Below, one piece after another: positions 28,319 through 35,794 of a DNA stretch of 35,846 bases. Position numbers and translations under genes: made by a program. The stretch's first letter is position 1. Every line of letters begins with the position of its first letter. Under the pieces are notes generated by a model that saw only the letters and a program-made list of their open reading frames with translations, ran no database searches and had not been told where the DNA came from. Origin of the DNA: Methylococcaceae bacterium (lineage in GTDB: Bacteria > Pseudomonadota > Gammaproteobacteria > Methylococcales > Methylomonadaceae); NCBI GenBank assembly GCA_030626845.1, contig DAOUTG010000018.1, positions 1 through 35,846 on the forward strand. The letters are read 5' to 3'.

Positions 28319-28864
28319 ATGTGGCAACAAAAAAACCAACACCTAGTTATTAACAAGATTTCAGAAATTCTTGATGTAACAAACCTGTCTTATGCTGAAC
28401 AGATGACAGAAATGTTTGACGATGCTAAGCGAATATTTATTTCAGGGGCTGGACGTTCAAAACTCGTCGGAAACTTCTTAGGTATGCGCTTAATGCATAG
28501 TGGTTATGACGTTAGTATGGTTGGCGAAATTGTTACACCTAGTATTAAAAATGGTGACTTGTTAATTATCATTTCTGGATCTGGGGAAACTGAGCAGCTA
28601 ATTGCCTTTACCAATAAAGCAAAAAGTATCGGTGCAAAAATTGTACTCATTTGTTCAAAATCAAAATCCACTATCGGTGATATGGCTGATGGGGTGTTTC
28701 AAATTGGTAATGACAATGTTTATAAAGCCGTTAAAGGTATGCCAATGGGAACAGTTTTTGAACTATCAACCTTATGCTTTTTAGAATCTGTCGTCTCACA
28801 TCTTATTTGGGAAAAAAATATACCTGAAGAAAAAATGAAAGAAAGACACGCTAATATGGAATAA
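28319..28864 (+). CDS. hxlB: 6-phospho-3-hexuloisomerase
   Basis: Second RuMP enzyme, isomerising 3-hexulose 6-phosphate to fructose 6-phosphate. 181 residues, a single SIS (sugar isomerase) domain. Seen: the phosphate-binding loops IFISGAGRSKLVGNFLGMRL and LLIIISGSGETEQLIAF, GYDVSMVGEIVTPSI between them, and PMGTVFELSTLCFLESVV with the catalytic glutamate region. It ends KERHANME, typical of the family. ACGAGG lies just before the start. An intrinsic terminator follows 14 bp after the stop, so hxlAB is a discrete transcript. Confidence 0.96.
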   Translation: MWQQKNQHLVINKISEILDVTNLSYAEQMTEMFDDAKRIFISGAGRSKLVGNFLGMRLMHSGYDVSMVGEIVTPSIKNGDLLIIISGSGETEQLIAFTNKAKSIGAKIVLICSKSKSTIGDMADGVFQIGNDNVYKAVKGMPMGTVFELSTLCFLESVVSHLIWEKNIPEEKMKERHANME

Positions 28865-28875
28865 GCTTTATATCA

Positions 28876-28909
28876 AAACGAGTGGTTTTCACCACTCGTT
28901 TTTATTTTT
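28876..28909 (+). terminator. Intrinsic terminator after hxlB
   Basis: ACGAGTGG (28878-28885) pairs with CCACTCGT (28892-28899) around a 6-nt loop and is followed by TTTTTATTTTT. It lies 13 bp after the hxlB stop. Confidence 0.93.
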
Positions 28910-29119
28910 AAGGCTTTGATAAAACAAATAAAATTAAGTCAACTTATCGGTTGAGTTTTTGTTATAAAGTGATTAACCTGAACCTACCCCAGATAGATCA
29001 AATAATAAAAACGTGCATCTCTTTGTGCCATCTCAATTTTGCCGAAAGAACAATAAATATTTTAAATGACTGGGTGAGGAAATAGTCATTGCAATCATAA
29101 CCAAATTTAGGAGAATAAT

Positions 29120-31105
29120 ATGGCTTCACGCAGACATTTAGCGAATGCAATACGCGCTTTAAGCATGGACGCAGTACAAAAAGCAAAATCAGGTCATCCG
29201 GGTGCGCCTATGGGGATGGCAGATATTGCCGAAGTATTATGGAATGATCATTTAAAGCATAACCCTACAAGTCCTACTTGGGCTGATCGTGACCGTTTTG
29301 TATTATCAAATGGTCATGGTTCAATGCTAATTTATTCTCTATTGCATTTATCAGGTTATGACCTAGCAATGGATCAGTTAGCTTCTTTCCGTCAATTGCA
29401 CTCACAATGTGCGGGTCATCCTGAATATGGTTATGCGCCTGGTATTGAAACGACGACTGGTCCTTTAGGTCAGGGGATTAGTAACGGTGTCGGTTTTGCA
29501 ATGGCAGAAAAGCTACTTGCAGAGCAGTTTAACCGTCCTGGACATAAAATTGTCGATCATAATACTTATGTCTTTATGGGAGATGGCTGTTTAATGGAAG
29601 GTGTTTCTCATGAAGCTTGTGCTTTAGCGGGTACTTGGGGGCTAGGTGGATTAATTGCTTTTTGGGATGACAATAATATTTCGATTGATGGTCATATTGA
29701 CGGCTGGTATACCGATGATACAGTTAGACGTTTTGAGTCTTATGGTTGGCATGTTATCTCTGTAGACGGGCATGATTCAGAGGCGATTAATGCGGCAATT
29801 GAATTAGCTAAAAAAGAAACAGAAAGACCTTCTCTTATTTGTTGTAAAACCATTATTGGTTATGGTTCTCCAAATAAAAGTGGTAGTCATGATTGTCATG
29901 GTGCTGCATTAGGGGATGAGGAAGTTGCCTTAGTTCGTAAAGAATTAGGTTGGGATTCTGAGCCTTTTGTTATTCCTGATGATGTTTATGCAGGTTGGGA
30001 TGCAAAAGCGAAGGGAGCAGAGGTTGAATCTGAATGGAATACTCGTTTTGATGCTTATGCAGCAGAATACCCAGAATTAGCAGTAGAATTTAAACGTCGT
30101 ATGGCGAATGAATTGCCTACTAATTGGAAAGAAGCTAGTAACACATTAATTACAGAAACAAACGCTAATGCGGCAAGTTTAGCTTCACGTCAAGCTTCAC
30201 AAAAATGTATTACGGCTTTAGCACCTACATTACCTGAATTTTTAGGCGGATCTGCTGATTTAACAGGCTCTAACTTAACAAGTTGCGCTGATTTTAAACA
30301 TGTTAGCGGTAAAGAAATGGGTAATTACATTTCTTATGGTGTCCGTGAATTTGGTATGTTTGCCATTATGAATGGCATGACACTCCATGGTGGATTATTA
30401 CCTTTCGGTGGAACATTCCACATGTTCTCTGATTATGCAAAAAGTGCTTTTCGCATGGCTGCATTAATGAAGATTCGTACTATTGCTGTTTTAACTCATG
30501 ACTCTATTGGTCAAGGGGAAGATGGTCCTACGCATCAACCGATTGAAAACACCTCTGCAATGCGCTTTATTCCTAATATGGACGTATGGCGACCTGCTGA
30601 TTCAACAGAAACTGCAGTTTCTTGGGTCATGGCTGTAGAGCGTCTTGATGGGCCAACTAGTTTAGTTTTAAGTCGCCAAGGACTTCCTTTTATTGAAAGA
30701 ACAGACGCGCAAATTGCAGGAATTCGCAAGGGAGCTTATGTTATTTCAGAAGCACAAGGAAAAGCGGCTATCATTTTAATTGCAACAGGATCAGAAGTTA
30801 GTCTAGCATTAAAATCTCAAGTAGCACTTGCTGAAAAAGGTATTCAAACTCGCGTTGTTTCTATGCCGTCAACGAATGTTTTTGATCGTCAAGATCAAGC
30901 TTATAAAGACAGTATTTTAACACCTGGTGTTAAACGTGTTGCTGTTGAAGCAGGTGTGAGTGATTTCTGGCGTAAATATGTTGGCTTAGAGGGTGGCGTT
31001 GTTGGTATTGACACTTTTGGGGAATCAGCTCCAGGTGGTGTAGTGATGGAACACTTTGGCTTTACTGTAGAAAATGTTGTAGCCAACGTTGAAGCCGTAC
31101 TTTAA
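29120..31105 (+). CDS. tkt: Transketolase
   Basis: Thiamine-diphosphate enzyme moving two-carbon units between sugar phosphates; here part of the rearrangement phase regenerating ribulose 5-phosphate. 661 residues, the usual length. Seen: [20 protein letters not shown] at the N-terminus, [16 protein letters not shown], the ThDP-binding motif [15 protein letters not shown] ending in [22 protein letters not shown] in the pyrimidine domain, and [16 protein letters not shown]. The ATG has AGGAGA 6 nt upstream. It is separated from hxlB by the terminator and from the next gene by 124 bp with a large inverted repeat. Confidence 0.97.
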   Translation: MASRRHLANAIRALSMDAVQKAKSGHPGAPMGMADIAEVLWNDHLKHNPTSPTWADRDRFVLSNGHGSMLIYSLLHLSGYDLAMDQLASFRQLHSQCAGHPEYGYAPGIETTTGPLGQGISNGVGFAMAEKLLAEQFNRPGHKIVDHNTYVFMGDGCLMEGVSHEACALAGTWGLGGLIAFWDDNNISIDGHIDGWYTDDTVRRFESYGWHVISVDGHDSEAINAAIELAKKETERPSLICCKTIIGYGSPNKSGSHDCHGAALGDEEVALVRKELGWDSEPFVIPDDVYAGWDAKAKGAEVESEWNTRFDAYAAEYPELAVEFKRRMANELPTNWKEASNTLITETNANAASLASRQASQKCITALAPTLPEFLGGSADLTGSNLTSCADFKHVSGKEMGNYISYGVREFGMFAIMNGMTLHGGLLPFGGTFHMFSDYAKSAFRMAALMKIRTIAVLTHDSIGQGEDGPTHQPIENTSAMRFIPNMDVWRPADSTETAVSWVMAVERLDGPTSLVLSRQGLPFIERTDAQIAGIRKGAYVISEAQGKAAIILIATGSEVSLALKSQVALAEKGIQTRVVSMPSTNVFDRQDQAYKDSILTPGVKRVAVEAGVSDFWRKYVGLEGGVVGIDTFGESAPGGVVMEHFGFTVENVVANVEAVL

Positions 31106-31120
31106 CCCGCTAAAAACTAT

Positions 31121-31191
31121 CTCTACGTATGGCTAATTTTAACAAGTTGCGTTACGATAGCAATTTTTAAAAGTTAATTCATGCGTAGATA
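31121..31191 (+). promoter_or_regulatory. Large imperfect inverted repeat before the membrane repeat protein gene
   Basis: TCTACGTATG...TAATTTT (from 31122) pairs imperfectly with AAAAGTTAATTCATGCGTAGA (ending about 31189). A smaller TTGC/GCAA hairpin lies in the loop and a short T run follows it. It lies between the tkt stop and the next GTG start. It could be a weak terminator, an mRNA processing or stabilising hairpin, or an operator; I cannot choose. Confidence 0.4.
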
Positions 31192-31229
31192 TGGGCATTA
31201 AAATAACGTTATCATAGGGGAGTTCAAAC

Positions 31230-31898
31230 GTGAAGATACAAAATTTAACCAGTGGTTTGATTGCTGCATTAGTACTGGCAAGTCCTATCGTTGGGGCGGA
31301 AGATTATCCAGCAGCCAATTTTCAACCCACTGTTATCTATAGTGATGTTGCAGAAGATAGTAAAGCTACATCAACAAGCAGTAGTAAAGCAGGAACCAGT
31401 CAACCAGACTCAAATTATCCAGCGGCTAATTTTCAACCTAAAGTTGTTTATAGCGATACTGATTATAAACATCAAACATCAATTGCATTACCAGAAAAGA
31501 CAGCGAGTAGTAATTCATCGGCAAGTGCTGTAAACGAAGAAACTACGGAGTCAGAAGATGATTCTATGGTTACACTATTCGGATTAGTTGCATTAGCTAT
31601 TGTTGGTTTTGTTTTATTAAAAAGAAAATCTTCATCAAAGATCTCTGAAAAACCTGTAAAACGTGCGCGTGCCGCATCTAATACTAAAAGACCTCAAGCA
31701 GGGGGTGCTACAGGTGTTGCTCGTTATTTAAGTAAAAATATGCCTGAACTTTCATCAGTGGCTCAGTACTTAAAAAATAAGAATACCGTTCAAGCGTCAG
31801 GTGTTTCTAAGTATATGGCAAAAAGAATTGTTGCTGCAAAAGCGGCTGCCGTTGCTAAAAGAACGGGTGTTGAAAAATATTTGCGTGATCGGGGATAA
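31230..31898 (+). CDS. Type I membrane protein with periplasmic YPAANFQP repeats and cytosolic GVxKYL motifs
   Basis: 222 residues, no family recognised. Order seen: Sec signal peptide (1-23, cleavage probably after IVGA); two near-identical 15-residue periplasmic units DYPAANFQPTVIYSD (25-39) and NYPAANFQPKVVYSD (62-76); a Ser/Thr/Glu-rich acidic spacer (80-112); one transmembrane helix (113-130) followed by KRK, placing the rest in the cytosol; then four motifs TGVARYL (161), SSVAQYL (175), SGVSKYM (190) and TGVEKYL (212). The third belongs to a longer unit SGVSKYMAKRIVAAK. The protein ends TGVEKYLRDRG. GTG start with AGGGGAG about 7 nt upstream. Three bp separate it from the next gene, which repeats the same motif, so they are one operon and probably one system. 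It sits between tkt and tal. Confidence 0.85.
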   Translation: MKIQNLTSGLIAALVLASPIVGAEDYPAANFQPTVIYSDVAEDSKATSTSSSKAGTSQPDSNYPAANFQPKVVYSDTDYKHQTSIALPEKTASSNSSASAVNEETTESEDDSMVTLFGLVALAIVGFVLLKRKSSSKISEKPVKRARAASNTKRPQAGGATGVARYLSKNMPELSSVAQYLKNKNTVQASGVSKYMAKRIVAAKAAAVAKRTGVEKYLRDRG

Positions 31899-31901
31899 AA
31901 T

Positions 31902-32546
31902 ATGGCAGGTTTATTTGGATTTATATTCGGAGAATCACCGAAAAATCAAGTTTATAGAAATGATAGTGAGGTAGTAAGAGAAAGTGCTTCTGTAGCTGAA
32001 GATGTTTCTTGTGATTTAACAGGGGTTGCTAAATATTTACAAACTCAAAAGCCAGCCGCTTCTGCGACAGGGGTTGCTAAATATTTGAAAGTAAAAGAAC
32101 AGCACCTGCCAAGTAGCGTTGCTAAATATTTAGCAAGACAGGCGATTGTATCGAAACAAAAATTGGAATCAGAAAGTTTTGAAGAACTATCGGTAACAGG
32201 CGTTGAAAAATATTTAAAAACGCATGAAGATAGACCAAAGATTATAATTAGCGGCGTGGCTAAATATTTAGCCAGCCATAGTAACCGGTCAGCAAGTGGT
32301 GTCGCTAAATATATGGCAAGAAAAATCATTGCTGCTAAAAATGCGCCCCCTGCGATTAAAACGAGTAGCGTCACATTATACTTAGAAAATCGTAAAGAAA
32401 TATTAACAACGGGTGTTAGTAAATATATGGCAAGACAGGTTTTAGTGGCTAAAAAAATAGTGGCTGAAACTGCCGCTGTTGTTGAATCAACGATTGTTTT
32501 AGAACCTGCTACTGGGGTTGAAAAATATTTGCAGGCTAAAGGCTAA
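31902..32546 (+). CDS. Cytosolic multi-motif protein with nine [ST][GS]VxKY[LM]-type repeats
   Basis: 214 residues, no family recognised. Starts MAGLFGFIFGESP, a hydrophobic N-terminal patch but no signal peptide. Nine motif copies begin at residues 40, 56, 71, 99, 117, 132, 155, 170 and 204, for example TGVAKYL, SSVAKYL, SGVAKYM; the copy at 155 is divergent (SSVTLYL). Three copies extend into a 15-residue unit like SGVAKYMARKIIAAK (71, 132, 170). Spacing varies from 15 to 34 residues through polar, probably disordered linkers, so this is a chain of short motifs rather than a folded repeat domain. It ends TGVEKYLQAKG, matching the end of the upstream protein. Multivalent binding or tagging is the likely mode; partners are unknown. 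Confidence 0.85.
   Translation: MAGLFGFIFGESPKNQVYRNDSEVVRESASVAEDVSCDLTGVAKYLQTQKPAASATGVAKYLKVKEQHLPSSVAKYLARQAIVSKQKLESESFEELSVTGVEKYLKTHEDRPKIIISGVAKYLASHSNRSASGVAKYMARKIIAAKNAPPAIKTSSVTLYLENRKEILTTGVSKYMARQVLVAKKIVAETAAVVESTIVLEPATGVEKYLQAKG
32119..32136. repeat. 18-bp perfect palindrome within the motif gene
   Basis: TTGCTAAATATTTAGCAA reads the same on both strands. It encodes VAKYLA of the third motif. A sister palindrome occurs at 32257-32274. Confidence 0.85.
32257..32274. repeat. Second 18-bp perfect palindrome, with compensated arms
   Basis: TGGCTAAATATTTAGCCA differs from the palindrome at 32119 at one base in each arm, and the two changes restore symmetry. It encodes VAKYLA of the fifth motif. 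Confidence 0.85.
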
Positions 32547-32562
32547 TTAGTTTGAAACGATT

Positions 32563-32680
32563 TATCTGGGTGCGCGTTAAGAGCATCCAGATAGAAACGA
32601 TCACCATCGCAAACGCTATTGGATTATGAGAAATATTTTTTATAATCCAATAGTGCTAAATAACTGTCAACGGTTATTTA
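32563..32680 (+). promoter_or_regulatory. Three consecutive hairpins upstream of transaldolase
   Basis: Arm pairs: TATCTGGGTGC (32563-32573) with GCATCCAGATA (32583-32593), one mismatch; CTATTGGATTAT (32616-32627) with ATAATCCAATAG (32642-32653), perfect; TAAATAAC (32657-32664) with GTTATTTA (32673-32680), perfect. GAAACGAT occurs on both sides of the first hairpin. None has a T run after it, so ordinary termination is unlikely; a structured leader or processing site is possible. Confidence 0.6.
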
Positions 32681-32724
32681 TTTGCATTCATTTTATATTA
32701 ATAACCTAAAGGTATTTTCTAATT

Positions 32725-33708
32725 ATGGCAAATTTACTTGATCAACTAAAAGAAATGACTGTTGTCGTTGCCGACACAGGTGACTTAGAAGCAATTGGAA
32801 AGTTTACCCCACGTGATGCGACTACGAACCCTTCGTTAATTACAATGGCGGCTCAAATGCCCCAGTATCAAGCGATTGTCGATGATACGCTGACGGGTGC
32901 AAGAGCGACTTTAGGGGCTGCTGCTACCGCTGCAGATGTTGTTACCTTAGCGTTTGATCGTTTGGCGGTGTCTTTCGGTCTTGAAATCCTTAAAATTGTA
33001 TCGGGTCGTGTTTCTACAGAGGTTGATGCGCGTCTTTCTTTCGATACAGATGCTACGATTGCTAAAGGGCGTGAGTTAATTGCGCAATATGAAGCAGCGG
33101 GTGTTTCTAAAGAGCGTATCTTAATTAAAATTGCAGCGACTTGGGAAGGTATCAAGGCGGCTGAAGTTTTAGAAAAAGAAGGCATTAGCTGTAACTTAAC
33201 CTTATTGTTTGGACTACATCAAGCGATTGCTTGTGCTGAGGGGGGGATTACCCTTATTTCACCTTTCGTTGGTCGTATTCTTGATTGGTACAAAAAAGAT
33301 ACAGGTCGTGATTCTTACGAAGCTGCAGAAGACCCTGGTGTGGTTTCAGTAGCAGCCGTTTATAACTATTACAAAAAATTTGGTTATAGTACCGAAGTAA
33401 TGGGTGCAAGCTTTCGTAATCTTGGTGAAATTACCGAATTAGCGGGGGTTGATTTATTAACTATTTCACCTGCGCTATTAACTGAATTACAAACAACAGA
33501 AGGCGAATTGCCACGTAAATTAACGCAAGCGGCAGCTGATGCTGCAGATATTGAAAAAATCTCTGTTGATAAAGCAACATTTGAAAAAATGCACGCTGAA
33601 AACCAAATGGCAACCGATAAACTAGCAGAAGGTATTGATGGTTTTTCTAAAGCATTAGTAACCTTAGAAGAATTGTTAGCCGATCGCCTAGCAAGTTTAG
33701 AAGCTTAA
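32725..33708 (+). CDS. tal: Transaldolase
   Basis: Transfers a dihydroxyacetone unit between sugar phosphates; with transketolase it regenerates ribulose 5-phosphate in the RuMP cycle. 327 residues, TalB-type length. Seen: the N-terminal block [20 protein letters not shown] followed by TNPSLI, the Schiff-base lysine in [12 protein letters not shown] (Lys135), [19 protein letters not shown], and [14 protein letters not shown]. The C-terminal helix region ends [20 protein letters not shown] lies about 12 nt before the ATG, rather far. Preceded by three hairpins and followed by one, so it may be processed from a longer transcript. Confidence 0.97.
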   Translation: MANLLDQLKEMTVVVADTGDLEAIGKFTPRDATTNPSLITMAAQMPQYQAIVDDTLTGARATLGAAATAADVVTLAFDRLAVSFGLEILKIVSGRVSTEVDARLSFDTDATIAKGRELIAQYEAAGVSKERILIKIAATWEGIKAAEVLEKEGISCNLTLLFGLHQAIACAEGGITLISPFVGRILDWYKKDTGRDSYEAAEDPGVVSVAAVYNYYKKFGYSTEVMGASFRNLGEITELAGVDLLTISPALLTELQTTEGELPRKLTQAAADAADIEKISVDKATFEKMHAENQMATDKLAEGIDGFSKALVTLEELLADRLASLEA

Positions 33709-33733
33709 GTTTTTCTTATAGCTTATTAGTTTT

Positions 33734-33761
33734 AACATTGCTCCATTATAGGAGCAATGTT
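33734..33761 (+). promoter_or_regulatory. Perfect 11-bp hairpin between tal and fba without a T run
   Basis: AACATTGCTCC (33734-33744) and GGAGCAATGTT (33751-33761) form a strong stem with a 6-nt loop. GTATAG follows, not T residues, so it is not a standard terminator. It may stabilise or cleave the tal-fba message. Confidence 0.65.
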
Positions 33762-33788
33762 GTATAGACCCTTATATAAAAAAATATC

Positions 33789-34868
33789 ATGTCTCAAAAA
33801 ATTTTAGATACTGTTAAACCAGGTGTTATCACGGGTGAAGATGTACAAAAAGTCTTTGCTATTTGTAAAGAAAATGCCTTAGCGTTACCGGCAGTTAATA
33901 CCATTAATACCGATTCAATCAATGCTGTTTTAGAAGCCGCTGCAAAAGCTAAATCTGCGGTAGTTATTCAATTTTCAAACGGCGGTGCAGCTTTCTTTTC
34001 AGGTAAAGGTCTGAAATTAGAAGGTCAACAAAACGCAATTCTAGGTGCTATTTCAGGCGCGAAACATGTTCATAACATGGCGATACATTATGGTGTTCCT
34101 GTTATTTTGCACACAGATCACGCAGCTAAAAAATTATTACCTTGGATTGACGGTTTATTAGATGCAGGTGAAAAACACTTTGCAGAAACAGGTAAACCTT
34201 TGTTTAGCTCACACATGTTAGATTTATCAGAAGAGAGTCTGGAAGAAAATATTGAGACTTGCGGTAAATATTTAGCACGTATGTCAAAAATGGGGATGAC
34301 CTTAGAAATCGAATTAGGTTGTACGGGTGGTGAAGAAGATGGTGTTGATAACTCAGGTATGGATATAGCTGATTTATATACTAAGCCAGAAGAAGTGGCT
34401 TATGCTTATGAAGAATTAAGTAAAATTAGCCCATGTTTCACTATTGCAGCCTCTTTTGGTAACGTACATGGTGTTTACAAACCTGGTAATGTTAAATTAA
34501 CGCCGACTATTTTGCGTGACTCCCAAGCTTACGTTTCTGAAAAATATAATCTTCCTGCAAATACATTAAACTTTGTATTCCATGGGGGGTCAGGTTCAAG
34601 CGAAGTAGAAATCAAAGAATCTATTGGTTATGGCGTAATCAAAATGAACATTGATACGGATACTCAATGGGCAACTTGGGAAGCTGTGATGAATTTCTAT
34701 AAAGAAAATGAAGCTTATTTACAAGGTCAAATCGGAAACCCAGATGGGGATGATAGTCCAAATAAAAAGCACTATGATCCTCGCGTTTGGCAGCGTGCAG
34801 GTGAAGTTGGTATGGTAAAACGTTTGGAGCAAACGTTTGCAGACTTAAACGCAACCGATTCACTATAA
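33789..34868 (+). CDS. fba: Class II fructose-1,6-bisphosphate aldolase
   Basis: Zinc-dependent aldolase cleaving or forming fructose (and possibly sedoheptulose) bisphosphate; links the RuMP cycle to triose phosphates. 359 residues, the FbaA type. Seen: the zinc-ligand motif VILHTDHAAKK (His108, Asp110, His111), LEIELGCTGGEEDGVDNS, TIAASFGNVHGVYKPGN, the phosphate-binding NFVFHGGSGSS, and MNIDTDTQWATWEAVMNF. It ends with a typical long C-terminal helix region. The ATG at 33789 lies 80 bp after tal; no strong ribosome binding site is visible. Last gene of the RuMP block, followed by a terminator. Confidence 0.97.
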   Translation: MSQKILDTVKPGVITGEDVQKVFAICKENALALPAVNTINTDSINAVLEAAAKAKSAVVIQFSNGGAAFFSGKGLKLEGQQNAILGAISGAKHVHNMAIHYGVPVILHTDHAAKKLLPWIDGLLDAGEKHFAETGKPLFSSHMLDLSEESLEENIETCGKYLARMSKMGMTLEIELGCTGGEEDGVDNSGMDIADLYTKPEEVAYAYEELSKISPCFTIAASFGNVHGVYKPGNVKLTPTILRDSQAYVSEKYNLPANTLNFVFHGGSGSSEVEIKESIGYGVIKMNIDTDTQWATWEAVMNFYKENEAYLQGQIGNPDGDDSPNKKHYDPRVWQRAGEVGMVKRLEQTFADLNATDSL

Positions 34869-34888
34869 ACGTTTAACTTAAAAAATAG

Positions 34889-34950
34889 GCATCCTTTATA
34901 AAGATGCTCAACATTAAAAGTCGATGTGATGAGCATCGACCTTTTTTCTT
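34889..34950 (+). terminator. Terminator after fba with a competing upstream pairing
   Basis: GTCGATG (34920-34926) pairs with CATCGAC (34934-34940) and is followed by CTTTTTTCTTT, an intrinsic terminator. Upstream, GCATC (34889-34893) pairs with GATGC (34903-34907). An alternative pairing joins GATGCTCA (34903-34910) and TGAGCATC (34930-34937) and would break both hairpins. Confidence 0.75.
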
Positions 34951-35628
34951 TAACATTTTTATTGATATTTTTTAGGACTTGAGGTACAACATAGAATTAT
35001 TAATAATCAATCAGCTGAAATATTTTAGCACACAAAAAATAATGAAAAAAGTTTTAAAAGCCTTAAGATATAATCTATTGATACTTAAGTAATTTATAGC
35101 GTTCCAAGTCAAGATAAATTCGTTGGAATATGAGAAAGTTTATGTTATATAACAAAACCTTAGTTAAACGTATAAAGTAAGTTGAAATACCACTTTTTAA
35201 CCTTGTAACTACTTGATTTTATTAGAACCTAAATATTAAGTTTTGAAAAATGCTGGCTCAAAACCCAAATTGGCGAAGATGTGGAGTGGCTGCTACCTCG
35301 TGAAATATTTTGGGATTCCTGTCCCCCAAATCGACTCGTAAACGCACCAACCATTAAATATCCTCAGCCGTCCTCGTCAGAGCTACTACGCTATATCATC
35401 GTAAACTCGATGCAGGCTTTGTAAGATTTTTTCAAATGACTCGTCGTAATTATCGTACGCTTACTTTGCTTTTTCTCTTGAACTTCCGTACACGAAAAAG
35501 CAATGCAGCTCTAATTATTTCTGGGAACTAATCGCCTCTGTGTTACTCTCCACGGTGATAGGCGATTGATATAACTTATTGAAATAAAAAGAACTGATAG
35601 AAATCATAAAATAAAACTAAAAATAATA
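34951..35628. other. Intergenic region with a hairpin-rich, compositionally different stretch
   Basis: No gene start is supported in these 678 bp. The left part to about 35235 is plain AT-rich sequence. From about 35240 to 35570 the sequence is less AT-rich and holds inverted repeats: CATCG/CGATG (35397-35412), TTGCTTTTTC/GAAAAAGCAA (35466-35503) and AATCGCCT/AGGCGATT (35530-35567). A plus frame without a start codon reads protein-like text (KTQIGEDVEWLLPREIFW) before a stop near 35423. I do not recognise it. It may be a decayed mobile element or a structured non-coding unit. Confidence 0.45.
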
Positions 35629-35656
35629 TTGACGAAAAGAAATAGAGCTGTATAAT
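35629..35656 (+). promoter_or_regulatory. rRNA operon upstream promoter (P1)
   Basis: TTGACG (35629-35634), 16-bp spacer, perfect TATAAT (35651-35656). The region upstream is A/T-rich, as in UP elements of rRNA promoters. Confidence 0.8.
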
Positions 35657-35721
35657 ACGCCTTTCTTTCAGCAACACAACGTTTCGGGAAGAACTTAAGG
35701 AAAAGATTTTTCAACAAGGTG

Positions 35722-35749
35722 TTGACAAAAACGAACATTAAGTTATAAT
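35722..35749 (+). promoter_or_regulatory. rRNA operon downstream promoter (P2)
   Basis: TTGACA (35722-35727), 16-bp spacer, TATAAT (35744-35749): both hexamers perfect. GGTCGGCTCGC follows, a G/C-rich discriminator of the kind that makes rRNA promoters sensitive to ppGpp. Confidence 0.88.
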
Positions 35750-35794
35750 GGTCGGCTCGCTAAGGGGAGTTAGTTTAGCTCTTCTGAGTGATTT

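Larger units (their letters stand above)
31707..32540 (+). repeat. Degenerate coding repeat encoding GVxKYL motifs across two genes
   Basis: Thirteen copies of a heptad-like motif are coded here: four in the first gene, nine in the second. At DNA level the core is GTTGCTAAATATTTA with synonymous drift (GTG, GTC, GAA, AGT, TTG variants). The drift shows selection on the peptide rather than a recent DNA duplication. Confidence 0.9.

Noticed and set aside
31291-31533. Plus-strand 80-codon frame inside the membrane repeat gene
   Set aside because: It is a shifted reading of the YPAANFQP region without signal peptide or ribosome binding site.
32045-32374. Minus-strand frame with repeated AKYLAT units
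   Set aside because: It mirrors the plus-strand motif because its DNA is near-palindromic (AAATATTT core). It has no independent start signal and the plus gene explains it.
34258-34284. Aldolase contains CGKYLARMSK, similar to the GVAKYLAR motif
   Set aside because: The same place in E. coli FbaA reads CSKYLERMSK, so it is an ordinary aldolase sequence, not an acquired motif.
35180-35215. TTGAAATACCAC resembles a piece of 23S rRNA
   Set aside because: Only 12 nt match and the flanks do not continue; too short to call an rRNA remnant.
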